Part shown: positions 1 through 13,104 of the stretch, piece by piece
How positions within the stretch are numbered: the stretch's first letter is position 1
How the letters are laid out: the number at the start of each line of letters is the position of its first letter
NCBI GenBank assembly: GCA_905221605.1
Contig: CAJNDS010002217.1
Coordinates: forward strand, 509,574 to 573,573
Length of the DNA: 64,000 nt
Source of the DNA: Symbiodinium natans
Taxonomy: Eukaryota > Sar > Dinophyceae > Suessiales > Symbiodiniaceae
Direction of reading: 5' to 3'
Notes under the pieces: model-generated
Seen by the model: only the letters and a program-made list of their open reading frames with translations
Told to the model about the DNA's origin: nothing
Databases searched by the model: none
Position numbers and translations under genes: made by a program

Positions 1-326
1 CGTGCTCTCTCCGGCCCAGGATAGCAAATCCAATTCCAGAAGCCGCATGGGTTCTGACCTACTTTGGAGTGACGTCAATCTGGGACATTGACGACGCTGC
101 CGGTCTGCTAAGACTGCTTTCGGGGTGATGTGTCGGCATGCAAGGCTGCTAGGACCGCTGGGGAGATCTCTCGCAAACAGATAGAGAGCGAGAGGGAAGC
201 TAGCGATTTCACCGGCCAACCCAAGGATTGTTCGTGCACAGGGCCAACAGATAGATCGTGCGCGCACTAATGTTGGATGATGATCAGTGTAAACCACCCC
301 TCAACAAAATGATCCCATCCTTTAGC

Positions 327-342
327 GGGGGGGGGGGGGGGG
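327..342. repeat. G16 homopolymer run
   Basis: An uninterrupted run of 16 G. Similar runs recur at about 13,731, 39,230, 52,988 and inside the 33.5 kb tract, and C runs occur at about 6,197 and 48,810. All supported copies lie outside convincing exons. They may be G-quadruplex formers or assembly-unstable sites. Confidence 0.95.
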
Positions 343-825
343 CAATTTGAGGGTTGGGGTGGCGAGGCTGTCACAACAATCTCAGAAGGCGCCCCCAGGA
401 ACGCAACAGAGTACCGATGGGGGATGCTCGGAGTTGGACATCAGATTTGCGGGGGCGGGGAAATGGAAAGATCGCAGCCGGGTAATCCTAGTTGCCGCAC
501 AGTCTCCGCATTGAAGCCGACAGAGGCCAAGGGGCATGATTCGGCCAATCCGTGAACCATGCATGTTTTTCCACCGAGACTCATTTTGTTTGCTGCATCC
601 GTGGTGTAAACTCGAAGGAGCTCAGGGAGGGGGAACGCGCGGTGAACAGAAGGGGATGTCTGATATCAAGCCCCCCCTAACCTCCGATGAGCCGCTGAGA
701 CAGTACGGCGGGCCCCCGAGGCCGGAGTGCAGCGTGTTGGGGAATGAGGTGTCTCAAACCCCCCACCTCACGTTGCCCCAAAAAAAAGGGGCACGCGACT
801 GCGTGGGGGCTTGCCTCCAGAGAGA

Positions 826-885
826 CAGAGGCGGAGGCAGAGGCGGAGGCGGAGGCAGAGAGAGCGAGAGCGAGAGCGAGAAGGG
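826..885. repeat. Purine simple repeat (GGAGGC then GAGAGC)
   Basis: A GGAGGCAGA-type repeat passes into (GAGAGC)n. Low-complexity open frames on both strands here are by-products of the repeat. No gene is called. Confidence 0.85.
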
Positions 886-899
886 AGAGGGGAGCTCCA

Positions 900-3800
900 G
901 AGATTTCTAGGAGTACCAGGCCACAGAAACTCAAGAGATCTCTGGAGCAGCCTTGAGGGTGGGATAGTCACGGCTGCTGAGAGGGAGAGATACACTCTCC
1001 TCGTTCGACAGCCATCTTGAATTGAGTGCGCTGTCAAAGCAGTACGACGGCAGTGTCTTGTTCATCTAAGGGTTCCCTTTTGACCCTGTTGGTCCTCACT
1101 CCAGTTGCCGCAGCCCTACTACAGCGGATGCTTCTATCTGACTTTGTGCGCATCAGTGGCATGTCGCGGTTTCCCTGAAGACTGCTACAAGCTTCGATTG
1201 CAGTCTTGCCTTTCAGTGTTCGCATGACCAAGGTTTACAACGTGATAGAATTCATTCTGCTGCTTGATTCCATTTGGTCATATTTCCTTAGGCTGTAAGA
1301 CCACAGCTCATTCTATTTACAAACCTTCAGAGGTTACTTGCCAACATTGCGCTGAAATGGATCATCGTTGGCAAGTACAAAGCAGCCTGACCGTTTTCAG
1401 AGGGCCTACAGTGAAGTGCAGTCGGGGGGCTGCCGATGGGAGTACAAGGAGCAGGAGGGGGCTGACGACCTTTTTTGTGTGAACTCCCCAGCTAGAGATT
1501 ACGGTAGACTCCGAAAGAGCTTTGCCTGAATCATGCGTGCCAGTGGTCGTGCTTCTCCAGAAACGGCCAAACTGCTTCCAAGGCTGGAGAGTACAAGTTT
1601 TTTGGCAGCTACCACGTGGCCAAGCTGCCTTTTCGTACTCTCTTCCCCCCTTTCATATCTCTTTCGTCTCTCCCTCTCTCTCACTCTCTCTTCCTCGTTC
1701 GCTTGTCTCTGCCTCTCCCTCTCTCTCTCTCTCGCTCGCCCTTCCTCCATCTCCCTCCTCTCTCTATGATTCTCACGCTCTCGCGTTCCGGCCAAAGGGC
1801 TTAGCAGGAACTTGATGCTCACCTGTGAGAATCTAAGATGCGATGGATGATTATGATGATCTGTGGATCAGGCCAATCTGCCTAGGAGCAGGCTTTCATA
1901 CGAGGCTTTTGCAGCAGCAGGGAACAATGGGACACGACCCCGTGAGGCATTTCCGCGCTTCAGGATTGCCTTCACGGTACCATATTCGAGGCGCCTGGTG
2001 ACTCCTCGTGAAGTGGTTCTCTGCAAATCATGATTGTCCTTTTGTAGGATCTTCTGCGAAGTTGTCTGGTGAGGTGTGGGTTGCCCGGGCCTGCGGTGCC
2101 AAGGTCGGCAAGGACCTTTGCCAACCCTTGAGGCAGTCTCTCGATGTAACTATGGAACAACAGCCCATACGCTTTGTCAAGGGTCTCGTGCAAAATCTAC
2201 GTGCCCCTTTCCTCTAGCCTGCTAAATAAGGAGCATATGTACGTTTCACCGCAAAGCAGCGCTTTGTGAAGGATTGCTACTTGGCAGGGCTTATGGTCGA
2301 GTACGATTTGCTGGACATAGGCACCGGTGCCTTGCCCCTTGCGGGTATAGCGAGGAAAGTTGCCCGTGCGAAGCCAGGTGATCACGTGTCCATCGGCTCT
2401 GGGTTTTGGCCCTAGTGTGGACTATTGCGGATTTCTTCAGAAAGAGACATTAGAGCAACGGCTCAGCTGCGTGAAAGTTTGGGGTGAGGTTGGTCTCTCT
2501 GAATCATTGCTCGTGACAAAGGTGCGATACTACCGGTCACACTGTAGAGAACATGGTGATCAAGCTCGCTCCGACTAGGCTTTGTGAGCTTTACCATCAT
2601 AGATTTGCAAAAAACTGCAAGACAACAGTGTCATGCAGATTTGGCGCAAATGCATTGATCAGGATAGGAGATGGAGCAGCACTTTTGCCAGGCAACTCGG
2701 CTGCCGTAAAAACTCTTCGGTAACGTACTCTGCTCGTGTACACATGGTCACGAACAACTCTAGCATTGGATGCCCAGGTCCAGTTGCGCGCTTGGGTTTT
2801 CTTTGGTTCCCGGATGTTGTTACAGGCGATTAGAGCCGGTGACAGAGTCACCGCCTGCAAAGTGCTCGTAAATTTTGATAGAGGCAGATGTCGTCGCTGG
2901 CGTAATGATAGAATGTGCCGCTTGTAGAACCTGCGCAAATTCGCCATGTGAAAGCACCCTAGCAAACGTTTTGGTGACGAAAGTTGCCGCTTGTACAACC
3001 CGTGACCTTGAGGTGTATCAAGTTATGTCGCGTGAACAAGCGGAACGCGCAGTGGAAAGTCGTACTCGTCGATCGCTCACGCATTCACGCACATACGCAC
3101 GCACACACTTGCCTGTTGACATGTGGAGGAGTTCGCCGGTCTTTAATTTTGCAGTTGTCGATCTCTCGCGCCCGATACTGCCTGAATGAGACATGCTCCC
3201 ACCATCTGCATTTTAGAAGGTATACAAGGTAGGCACTCGTCTTGACACTAAAGGTTGGAGGTGGGACGGTCGGGTCATACTTGTCATGTCAAAGACATAG
3301 GCCAGATCCCTGAGTATAAAACTCCGACCTCCTATGGAACTTCCATCCTGAACTCGCCAGGCCTTTTCAGGCCTTTGGTGGCCCCTTGTGCTCCTTCTGG
3401 AGCCTTTCAATATCTCCAAACTGTCGGGGTGCCCCTCTGGGTGCCCCTCTGGGGCCTGTTAGGTTTCTGGGACGTGTGCTCGGAGGCCTCGTTTGTGTGC
3501 ACACACACGTTTGAACAGCAGCATTTTTTAATGCCGAGATCCATCCGCTGCGTGTTTCCTGTTCTGATGCTTTCCCTCCAGACGGCTAACAAAATCCAAT
3601 GCCATAGAATCCACAAGAATCCCAAAACAGAAAACCCAAAAAGGCTCAAACTGAAAAACACAAAAGCACCACAACCCAACAAGCCAAACAAACAAAACCA
3701 ACAGCAAAACAAAACAAAAAGCAACGAACCACCAAAAGCAACATTCTCGGGAGCTTTTGACGGCCAGGGCTACTCTCAGTCCTGTTTCCAGACAATTGGT

Positions 3801-5820
3801 GCTTCAGTGTTGGACTAAAATCACTTCGTGGAATTATGGGGTTAGTGAGGTGCGATGGTACGTTAAGCTGACCCCAGCCACAATGCGCAAGCTCACAGGC
3901 CGATGGGCGAGAATTGTTGTGGAGGGACTCAGACTCAGGGCATCGAAAAGATGAGCAGAATGACCGAAGAAATGCATGCTCGTGGTTTTCGTACTCTCGG
4001 TTGAAAAGGAGCCATGCTTATTCTTAAGAGGAAGCTGCGTCTTTCCTTCGCAAAAAACTGTAGGGTGGCTCGTGTATGCGCTTGCAAATTCTAGTCAGGA
4101 CGAACATGTTTAGGATTATATTCTTTGATTGCAGCTCGCCCATGGTTGGTAAATTGTGAGGGCTCCATTTCTTGTTTAGAGCAGAGCGGCCTCCTTCTTT
4201 ATTCTGAGCAACTTCTTGTGTGCAAGGCAATCTTTTCATTTCAACAACTAGATTCTGCTTGAGCATCTCGACCAAAGAGAGTAGGGTGGCTTGGGGGCCT
4301 CCTGTACTGAATAAAAACGGATGGATGGGCTTAGTCGGCAGATGGTTAAGGATGTGTTATATAGTAATCAGGGAAATACGTGTCGGGGCTTTCTTAGTAT
4401 GAAACAACACGGCATTTGCCTCCTAAATTTCTTGAAGGCTCTCTGTACGAAGAGCAGCTGTTTCATTTTTCTCAAGAACAGAACCTTTCTGGTTCTCATC
4501 GAAATTTTGCAAGACGTCGAGCGTGGACCGGAAAGTGGTGAAGGACAGTTACTGCGACCGGCTTTTGCAGGAACATTCCTTCGCATATCGTTCGCTGTTC
4601 ATAACGGTCCAGCGCCCCCGCGTGCTGATTATGGCACATGTACACCAAACGTTATACAATGTTATACAGAAGCCTTTACTCCACCCAGTCTTGTTTAGTG
4701 GAATATTTGTCCTATTATTAAAAGACTTCATTGTTCCAGAAGTTGGTTTGATTGCAGTGTTAGTTAGCATCTATGAAGATAGCAGCGACGCAGCGCATGG
4801 GTTTCGGTTTTCAGCTATTTCTCCTCTGGTTGCAGACTTCCCTGCGTATCAGGATCGTTTGCGATGCCCGGTTCCGTGGTGGAGGATGAGGCCGGATGAG
4901 ACGAGACACCGTGGATGCCACACGATGAGCTGGACCCCTGTGAGGCTGTACTCATGGAACATACGCAGGTTGTTGCCTCACAGATGGTTGGCTTCTGTCC
5001 CCGGTAGCCGCTGCCTCCATCCAAGAACCTAAGGTGCTCAAAGGAGAAACAGTGCCAGCAAGGGAGGCGCGTGCGATTCCATTTCGAAGCGTTGCGGAGC
5101 GTTGCTGGTTCGCATCATTTGCCCACTTGCACCCATTCTTTGCCTGCGTTTCACTACCAGACTGCCCTGCCGTGCCTTCAGGTGCTTAAGTAGGCTTGTT
5201 TAGGCCTCTGGGCTTCTTGCGGAAGTGTTCAAAGAGGTTCGGTCGCAGGCAATCTGCACTCATTGCAGGTATGGGCCGGCATGCCTGCATCTGGCTGCCA
5301 GCCAACTGCTGGGACTGGTGCCAGAGACTGAATCTGCTTTCTAATTCATGCCGGAAGTGCGACAAATTCACAAATTTTCCTTCGCTTAACACTTCTGCAG
5401 ACGGTATCATGTCTTTCTTGAAGCAGTGACGTTTCCTGACAAAGACTGACTCGTCCAGCTGCCAGAATGCTCGCACAACTGAACAACTGGCTTGTGCGAG
5501 CATCTCTTGCTACTTGAGGCTTTGAGAAACTTCAACGGCTAAGCAAGTACAAGCAGCATTCATGTTATTGACACAAAGCCTCAAGCAACTCCAAAAACTT
5601 AAATAAACCATAAATAAATTTCCTAGCTCGGAGGCAGAAAACACTTTTGCCTTCCCAATTTCAACCGTGCTCAAGATACGTTCTGCTTGGAGACTCCTGT
5701 TATGGTGACGTTCAAAACGCTATGACGCCGCACATGTCCGCGTTGCGAGAGGCTTTTATCCGAGTTTTCTAAGCTTTCTACAGTCACAGGTCTCATACAA
5801 AGAGCAAATCCATCTTTGTT
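900..5820. other. No supported gene; repeat and unassigned DNA
   Basis: I find no recognisable domain or phase-consistent exon series here. It holds a CT-rich stretch (about 1,640-1,770), a doubled GGGTGCCCCTCTG unit (about 3,428-3,453) and an A/C-only tract (listed separately). Open frames of 60-130 codons exist on both strands between 1,970 and 3,230; for example one + frame at about 2,228-2,415 reads DIGTGALPLAG. They overlap each other on opposite strands and none matches a family I know, so they may be decayed mobile DNA or unrecognised exons. Confidence 0.5.
3595..3745. repeat. A/C-rich strand-asymmetric tract
   Basis: About 150 bases made almost only of A and C on the + strand, with a few G and very few T, built from loose AACCAAAACA-type units without a strict period. 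The reverse frame gives a leucine/phenylalanine-rich shadow ORF that should not be taken as a protein. Confidence 0.8.
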
Positions 5821-5840
5821 TTGTGATGTTGCTATGTACT

Positions 5841-6077
5841 ATGGCTTCGTCCGCAGCCATGCAGCAATCAAGCTATGGCCCAAAGCCAAATGAAAGAATG
5901 GCCCCGGCGGAGGCAGAAATTCACCTTGCACCTGCGCACAAAAAGAGCCGCTGCCCTGTGCAGACTGATGTCTCCGGCGAGATCGCCAGTGAGCAGATTG
6001 CTGTCCAGCCAGCTTTGCAGCTGACTCCAGTGGGGGTCGGCACCTTATTGTACCACATAGCTATGGACAGCTTTCAG
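5841..6077 (+). CDS. Possible first exon, unknown protein
   Basis: ATG at 5841 opens 79 codons ending exactly at a CAG|GTGACC donor-like site (GT at 6078), in phase 0. The peptide begins MASSAAMQQSSYG, is rich in Ala, Pro and charged residues and then becomes hydrophobic (LLYHIAM). No signal peptide or domain is recognised. Reading through the donor leads into a proline run encoded by a C homopolymer (6,197-6,209), which suggests intron. The next exon was not found. It may be the start of the coding region at 7.4 kb or an independent gene. Confidence 0.35.
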
Positions 6078-7423
6078 GTGACCCAGTGGTGTCCCTGTTT
6101 GCAACTCCCTTTGGTCCTCCTTGGGTATTCAATCGGCACATACTTGGTAAGATGCCACGGCTGTAGAGACCGCAGCAAGACTGGCTTTTCTTCCACCCCC
6201 CCCCCCCCCTTGGCCCAGTCCTGCATCCCAGTCTCCATCCAAGTGCGCACCAGGTTAATCGGCGATGGTTCCTACAGTGTGCAACTGTGGGTTAGGTGTT
6301 TCCATGTGTTTCGGAGCCAAGCGGGAGAGGAGGTTCCAGTAAAGAAACACGGCTAGCGGAGCTGTGCAACTTCCGAGCTGCCACCTGTGGCATTTTTTGA
6401 GATACCCTTCGCATCGGAGTAAGGCATCCGGCAAGGCCGCTCAACCGCCCCCCTCCCAAGAAAGGGATGTTGTCTGCTCAAGGCAGGTGTTTGTTTTTTG
6501 CGCCACTTCTGCTCAAGTAACAGCCTGGCCAAAAATCTGACTTCAAACCGGAGATTTGCTTGGAATACTTTTGGACCCCCCCTTCAGAGGGGATGCTTGC
6601 TTTTGTGAGCATACTGTAAAATCACTGAGGCCTGGGATGGCACGGTCTTTCGCCTCAGCACCCTGACTTGAAATTTATGGAATCATGCCTTCGCCCCGAT
6701 GTTAGAAAATTGCAACTTTCGCAGTTTTCGGTGCTTCTTCCGGACTGAAAGAAGTGCGCCCTTCCACAGGGTCCTTCCCAATCGTGTACAGGCCCGCCGC
6801 TTAGTCAAAGCTGTACGTGATTGTCTGTGTGCAACGGTGTGTAAATGTGACGCCAAACCGTGCAACCATGTTATGCCTTGAGGTGGAATCTGCCAGGTCA
6901 GTTGAAGCCCCAGCCGCTTCCTGCAACGACTTCTCTTGCTGCTCTGTGCTTGTGGGTCGCCTGAGTCGCACCTGCATGCGCCTGTCGCACCAAGTGGCAC
7001 CAAGGCGAGATTCTGGTCAGGTTGATGGCGTACCCCGGAAGCATTCGGAAGCATCGGTCAGCATTGTGTTCTGCAGCTGGCATTTGGCATCTGTACGTAG
7101 CACTTTGTTGCACTCTTGGGTTGGCAAGCTGCCGAACAAAATGGCGAATCTGGTCCTTAGCTTTGATTGGTTCTCCCAGCAGCCGCATGGTCAAGTCATG
7201 TGTAAAAGTTGGCAACCCCGATGTCCAGCGCAACAGTCTCGGGAAGCCAAGCCATGCCGTTTACTTAAAAGCAGGTGTCATTCAAACACCTTCAGCATCT
7301 GATCTGTTGGCAAACTACGTAAGGCTCTACTACATGACTTAGCCCAGTTTAGTTGAACACCGCTGACAACTGGAAGAGAAGAATTGCATCAACTCAGAGT
7401 TGTCAAACCAAACAAGCGAAAAC

Positions 7424-7732
7424 ATGGCGCAGCGCATGGACACCATGACATCGCTGGGCGGTAGCACAGCCCAGAGTGGCATCCCTCCATTGTCCATGCG
7501 TTCGCTTGCCGAGTTGCAGCAACTCTGTATGAGAAGACATGCCTTCGTTGTGCAACTTGAGCGTGAACTGGCCGCACTGCGCCAGCCATCAGACCTGGAA
7601 GCGCGCGTGGAAGCTCTTGAGAAGGTTGTGAAGCTGGGCCAACAGATTGGAAGCGTGGATGATGTCAATGCCAGCGGACAGCACGAGCTTCTGCAGCTTG
7701 TGCGGTCAATGAGAGGGGCGCTCTCTTCTTGA
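7424..7732 (+). CDS. Coiled-coil protein or terminal exon, unknown function
   Basis: An ATG-started frame of 102 codons ends with TGA at 7730-7732. Residues about 35-75 form a strong helix with heptad-like spacing (LERELAALR, then ARVEALEKVVKLG), typical of a short coiled coil. The frame stays open upstream to a TGA at about 7,364, so this could instead be the last exon of a longer gene; the ATG at 7424 was chosen because it is the first in frame. No domain is recognised. On the same strand, the next coding-like frame starts at 7,761. Confidence 0.5.
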   Translation: MAQRMDTMTSLGGSTAQSGIPPLSMRSLAELQQLCMRRHAFVVQLERELAALRQPSDLEARVEALEKVVKLGQQIGSVDDVNASGQHELLQLVRSMRGALSS

Positions 7733-7760
7733 ATGAAGCTTTGTTAGAAGAGGCCCAGAA

Positions 7761-10140
7761 GTGACAGAATACGTCGATGGCTGCACCGCTGAAAAAATCT
7801 TGTTTTCCAAAGACGTCTTTGCTTACATGAAGCAGGGCGTTTCAAGTATAGAAACAGCTACAAAAAACCGCATGCTGTTTGCTGTTGCCACCACGCTGAT
7901 CTGCCTTTGCGCAAGGTCCACTACAGACAGTCTATGGGAAGGCCCTGATCTGAAGTGCCAGTCTGGGCTGCCTGTTTGGGTGTTCTTCTGAGTCTCACTC
8001 GCCTGAGGATGGTCCTGACGTATCCCTTGATAGACAAGAACGTCGACTTGGATGAGGACGACATCAAGGTCAAAGACAGTGAGTTGATTCTTAGATCAAT
8101 TCATGGGCTACGCTGGAGCAATTTGTATGACAGGTGGAGATGTCCTGCTGGCAGCTGAAAGTCTCCCGCAAAGGAGGTCAGATGCGGCATGCTTCACGAC
8201 GGTACGATGCAGCACAGCAGCAAAGGATTGAGGTCACAGAGCACTTGACCATGCCTGACAGCGCAGGCCACACAATCTCGGAGCTGAGCAAGGACTACAA
8301 CTGAGCATACCACTGGTCAGAGAAGTGTTCTGATACTGTTATGTCTGATAGGTCATGCAGAAGGGCTTTGGCACGGCTCATAGACGCCGACGTTTATCCT
8401 GAAAACCTGTCCGCAGGAAGTCTATGACGACATTCTTCGGGATCTGTCTTGGTGGAAGGCGCGCTGAGTTTCGGAAAGTGCTGCCGGTGGCACCACTGAA
8501 AACTCTGTGGCTGCGTGACACACACACAATCGTGCAGATCATATAAAGGCCATCTGGCATTAATGATGCGGGCAACTGCAAGGTGGACAAGGTACAAGAG
8601 CATTCGCAGGAAAAGTCTGCACCTTGGTAACGAGTGCTTGCTGGGCTGCAAATGCGCAGTTTCTTTGCAAGTGGTGACATCTTGCCTGAACTCAAGCAGA
8701 CTTGGATTTCCCTGGACAAAGCGAGTCTATGGGGGTCTATAGCATACGGCCAGGGCTCTGTTCATCTACCTCGCGAAAGCACGCCACCGGTCCTGGACAA
8801 GCCCTTGGTACCCAGGAGCAGGGAACGTTCCGTAACATGAGAGATTGCCACCATGTAAGTTTGTGTTGAGGGGCCATTAGGGGACGTGTGTTGACGGCCC
8901 TGGCGAGCTTTCAGGCGCGTTGAATCCGCACAAGAAAGGTATCTTTGCTTGGAAGGAGAACCAGGCGGATCGGTGCGTGCACATGCTGTCATGCCTCATG
9001 ATATGTGCCTTCTCAGGCGCCGAAGGGGATCCTCAAGGTGACGACTCCCCGTATGTTTCTGAATGTGCTGAGGGTCGTTGATGTCGAAGGATCTGAAGAT
9101 CGATGTCGAATCCTACAAGAACATCGAGCCAGGAGAGCCAGAGGACGGTGGTAGTCGACTTGCCAGGCATCCCCATTTTCTGAGAACACAGGCTAAGATG
9201 GCTAAGCTCTCAGGACTGGAACCATGAAATCAGCACGGCAATGACTCCGGAGCCTCTAGCCGAGAGTTGCTGCACTTTTTGAATAATCGGGAGTGATGCC
9301 TCATACATGCTGAAGCGAACAAACGAGGCAGATGTGCACTGGCATTAATGTCAACGAGTCAGAGGCATGCGTGCAGTTGGCTGGACACTTGGGATTGGGC
9401 TGATGCCCTCCTCTCCCCGCTGTGTGAGATCACTTGAATGAAATTGAAAGGGTCAGTAGATGGACCAAGTACTTGCCCAGAAGCAGTGCCGAATGCCCGC
9501 TCTATCCCACACTCCAACGAGGTCATCCATCTAGATGAGGAAGGTCTGGAGAGCGCCACAGTGGTTCAGCTGATATTTCCGAGACCCAGATTCGTTTGGA
9601 AGACTCCAAATCTGAAGGCCCGGGTGCCTTTGGAAGAGGTCTTTGCTGCCGATATTTCAGCTGAGACGCTGCGGCCTCAAACCCCAGGCTGATGTAGACT
9701 GATGTTTCGGTTGTCCATTCCGCAAAGTAAGTGCTGCTCTTCAGTTGTCGGCCCAGGCTGAGCGTTTTCTTGCGCGGGGACAGGCCCCTCAAGTTGATGG
9801 AATCTGTCCCGATATTAGTAAAGGTATCAAAGTTGAGCTCCTTGTAAGTCAGCTGCTCCTGCTTGCAGTTTCAGCATATGCGCGGGGCGCTTCACTGGCA
9901 AAGTAGTGCCGGAGAAGTCGACTTGGCAAATTACCTCCGTGTCTGGGCAGCAAAGATGCTCGTCTTTTCGGCCTGCAAAATCTCGTACCGAACAGAGTCA
10001 TATCTGCACTGTCCACACTCGATAACCTTGTCGATATCTTCCGTACTGCGGGTCTTCACAGTTCTCAACATGCCTTCGACGCGCCTCCAAGAAAGCCAGC
10101 ATCTTGCAGAAACCTGTTCTGAAAGAAGTAGAGGCTCCGA
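7761..10140 (+). CDS. Multi-exon gene, unknown function
   Basis: Several short + strand frames look coding by residue usage and by adjacent splice-like sites: about 7,761-7,920; 7,984-8,068 (VDLDEDDIKVKD, ends at a GTGAGT donor); 8,132-8,304 (VSRKGGQMRHASRRYDAAQQ); 8,413-8,460 (EVYDDILRDLSWW); about 8,660-8,840; 9,030-9,225 (VESYKNIEPGEPEDGG); 9,438-9,692 (starts at an ATG); 9,742-9,845; and about 9,885-9,945 (FTGKVVPEKSTWQI). The last two loosely resemble a CS (p23/NudC-like) domain, where an E-S-T-W motif follows a VP..kdi.V.l strand. That is a weak suggestion only. Exon joins were not proved, and more than one gene may be present. Confidence 0.4.
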
Positions 10141-10199
10141 ATACAACAGCTTGCTAAGTGGGTCGTTTTGCTACCAGGGGGAAGGCTTTCTTTAAATTT

Positions 10200-13100
10200 G
10201 TGACGCGGTTGCGCCTTGAGTCTTGACTTGTCTTGAAGTCGTCAGGGCTATTTCCATGTAATCGTGGTCATGTCAATGTGCTAGCAGATTTAGTTGTCTG
10301 GACACCGAGTTGCTAGTTGCGCACCAGCTGAGCCTTCCAAGGTTCGCAGGAGAAACCTGCCAGAGGCGGGAAGTTGCTGACGTGGAGCTGCAGTCGGGGA
10401 AGATGGGCACCTCTCATCACCTCTCGTTTCGGCTACCATGCAAACCTGCCCAGGGCTGCTCTGTGAAGTCTCCGGCCTTCTACAACCCCGCTCTGAAGAT
10501 CACGCTGGCAAAGGCCAAGCCACGGCCGTCTTTCAAGTTGAGGTTGCCTTTCCTTGCTCCCAGGACACCGAAAGTCGTGGCAGCTGGGATGAAGTGTTCC
10601 AGGCTCCTTCGCAGCCACTTCTTCACGCATAACTCGTTCCACAGGGAACCGTTCGTTGCTGCAGGATTTTCGGTGCTGTCCCTTCGGACTGCCTCGAGAC
10701 CGTATTGAATGGGATGAGAGAGCAGCAATCTCAAAGCAAAGCGTCTGCTTCAGTCGCCATAAGACCGTCTTGTGACGGCCCCATATGTTGCACGCATTGC
10801 ACGGCCAACGTTACGGCGCATCTGGGCCACACCATCCCAGACACGATTCGCTTCGATCGGCCTGCAAGCATCCCTCAGTAGTTCCCCAAGTACCCTGAAC
10901 CTCAACACGCTGCGTATCGTCAGCCGGCCCAAACATGCCACCAGGGTGTCTCAGCCAAGCAGCATGCAACATCATCCCTCCGACGTCTCACTGCTTCATC
11001 TGCAGCGAAGCAAGAGCACATTGGAGTCGCTTAACAGACATTGGAGTACTAGTGTAGAATAGTGTAGACAGCTCTCTCTGAGCAGGCCTGATTAAGGCCT
11101 GGCAAAGTGTCAGTATAGCCTAAAGGTACTGTCTGATAACGTGCTCGGTTTTTTCACAAGCAGTTTTGGCCTGCCCAGGTCAGAAGATGCTCAGTGCTCT
11201 CCCCCAGCTGTCCGAACAACAAGGCCTGACGTCCCTACGATCCCTACCCTTCGGCCCAGCAACAAGCACTTTAACTGAAACACAAGGTTGGCAAAGCTCA
11301 GCGGGCGCGAGATCTTGTCCAAAAGGCCAGGCGCACATCCGAGTGAATCTACACTCACATGGGCACATTGTGTTGACTCTAGCAGCATCTTCTGAAGCCT
11401 TGAGGTGGAGACAAGCCAGGATTTGCTTCTGAATCGTATCTCGGCCGCAAATGGCAACTGTGGCTCGAGAGTTGTGCATTCCAATCTCTTCTGCACCTTT
11501 CGCCGAATATACGAGCTGAGCAATCGGCTTTGTTGACAAGTGAAGCATGTCAGCCCCAGCTTTTCTTGCGAGAACCGTGAAGACCGTCTAGGCGTCATTC
11601 TGCTATTCCACTTGGAGGACTGGACGTAGACGAGAGATGACGAGAGCTTTTGTCACACGCGTCACACCTTTTTTGTCACACCTTTTTCACATTCTCAGTT
11701 GCACATTTGCGCACATCCCCGCTGCCTGTCAGAGCATTGGAATCTCCAGGACAAGCTGCTGCAGCTCTGCCAAACACACAGACTTTATCTGCATGACTTA
11801 TTCTCAATGCGGGCACGCCTTCGCCCTCGCTTGCCCTGCAGTGAAGTTTACACACTTGCTGCTGATGAGGCCTTGACTGTCACATAGACGGAAACTCTGT
11901 AGCTTCGCAGTGGAGGGCAACCGATACGTGCACCTACCCTTCGTACGTGCATCATGAACTTTGTCGCGATTTGGGGTCCTGCTTGGTTGGTGCCTGCAGC
12001 CATTCGAGACAAACTGATGGCTGATAAGACGAGCTCACAACCAAGATTGCTGAAAGAGGTATTAGCTACCTTTTTTTCAGCGACCTTTGGAAAGCGATTG
12101 TTCGCAGCATCCTTTGCATTGCTTTAGCATTCGTGGTTGTGGTGTGTCCACAACAGTCTGCGATGTCGTGCGATTCCTACGATTCCTGCACCGCAGCTGG
12201 CAGAAAGATCGACCTGCGTCGCCGATGCTCACTGCGACTGCCTCTAGTCCGTTGGGCCCTCAAGCCAAGACGAGTGTGAGATGTTGAGAAAGATTGTACC
12301 AAGTGGGCATTTCCTGCACAACCCCGGGCGCGTGAATTGAAGATGCTTGAAGATGCTTGAAGATGCTTGAAGATGCTTGAAGATGCTTGAAGATGCTTGA
12401 AGATGCTTGAAGATGCTTGAAGATGCTTGAAGATGCTTGAAGATGCTTGTCGGGAAAATGTCTGGGCTGCGCAGTCGGCTCGATGCAGGAAGCCAAAGAT
12501 GCTGGCGAGGCTCTGGCGTCCACCTCAGCTTTTTGGTGTCCCCGAGTGGACTCGTGCGTGGAGAAGAGAGAGCTTCGCCACGCTTCGCACATTTTTGATC
12601 TTTTGAAGGCCTGCATTCTGTGTCGTGGTCCTGGTCGGCACCTTTGCCATCGCAGTCGGCAATGCTCGAGTTCAAGACTGGAGTTGCTCTTGGACAACTG
12701 GGATGGCGCACAAGCCATGACTCATAGCGCGACAGGCGGTATTCTGTTGATCTTAGGTTCTCTTGGAGCGAGTTGGACGCCGGAACAGGGGCCTCCCACA
12801 ACCATGGCCCCATCCGCAAACCAGGGGTATCTGCCGGCCAAAGAAGAGGTTGGCGCTCAGCACATGTCAAGAATGTATTTAATTTAACAAAGACTTGGAA
12901 AGGAGCTAGAGCCCCGAGTGCTCGACTTCAGTCAGTATTCACTGGCACATTCTCGTGTTGTGACCATTCGCCTGCGATGTGCGTCACTGCAAGCCCTCGA
13001 GCAAGAGCCTAACCTACCCAAACCTGAGGGCAGCCTAACCCAGGTACAAGTCTAAGTCTCGTTGCTGTTTTCGCATCGCACGATATACGCCGGACAGTGG
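10200..13100. other. Unassigned stretch
   Basis: Open frames of 60-130 codons occur on both strands (for example + 10,310-10,708 and - 11,180-11,598) but overlap one another, and none could be chosen. A + frame around 12,640 reads VGTFAIAVGNAR and could be a small exon. The only firm feature is the 10-base tandem repeat at 12,341. The 5' exons of the polygalacturonase gene, including its start, should lie in this interval or just after it. Confidence 0.4.
12341..12450. repeat. 10-bp tandem repeat AGATGCTTGA x 11
   Basis: Eleven consecutive 10-base units, ten identical and the last differing only in its final base. Because 10 is not a multiple of 3, each strand reads the array as a repeating decapeptide in all frames, which creates long shadow ORFs on the minus strand (12,244-12,870). 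It precedes the GH28 gene by about 650 bases. Confidence 0.97.
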
Positions 13101-13104
13101 CCAG

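Noticed and set aside
6683-7233. Two overlapping minus-strand ORFs (111 and 123 codons)
   Set aside because: They look fairly protein-like but overlap each other and + frames, have no domain, and no other minus-strand gene is supported.
12244-12870. 208-codon minus-strand ORF with a repeated decapeptide
   Set aside because: The array is readable in all frames because its unit is 10 bases; no support outside the array.
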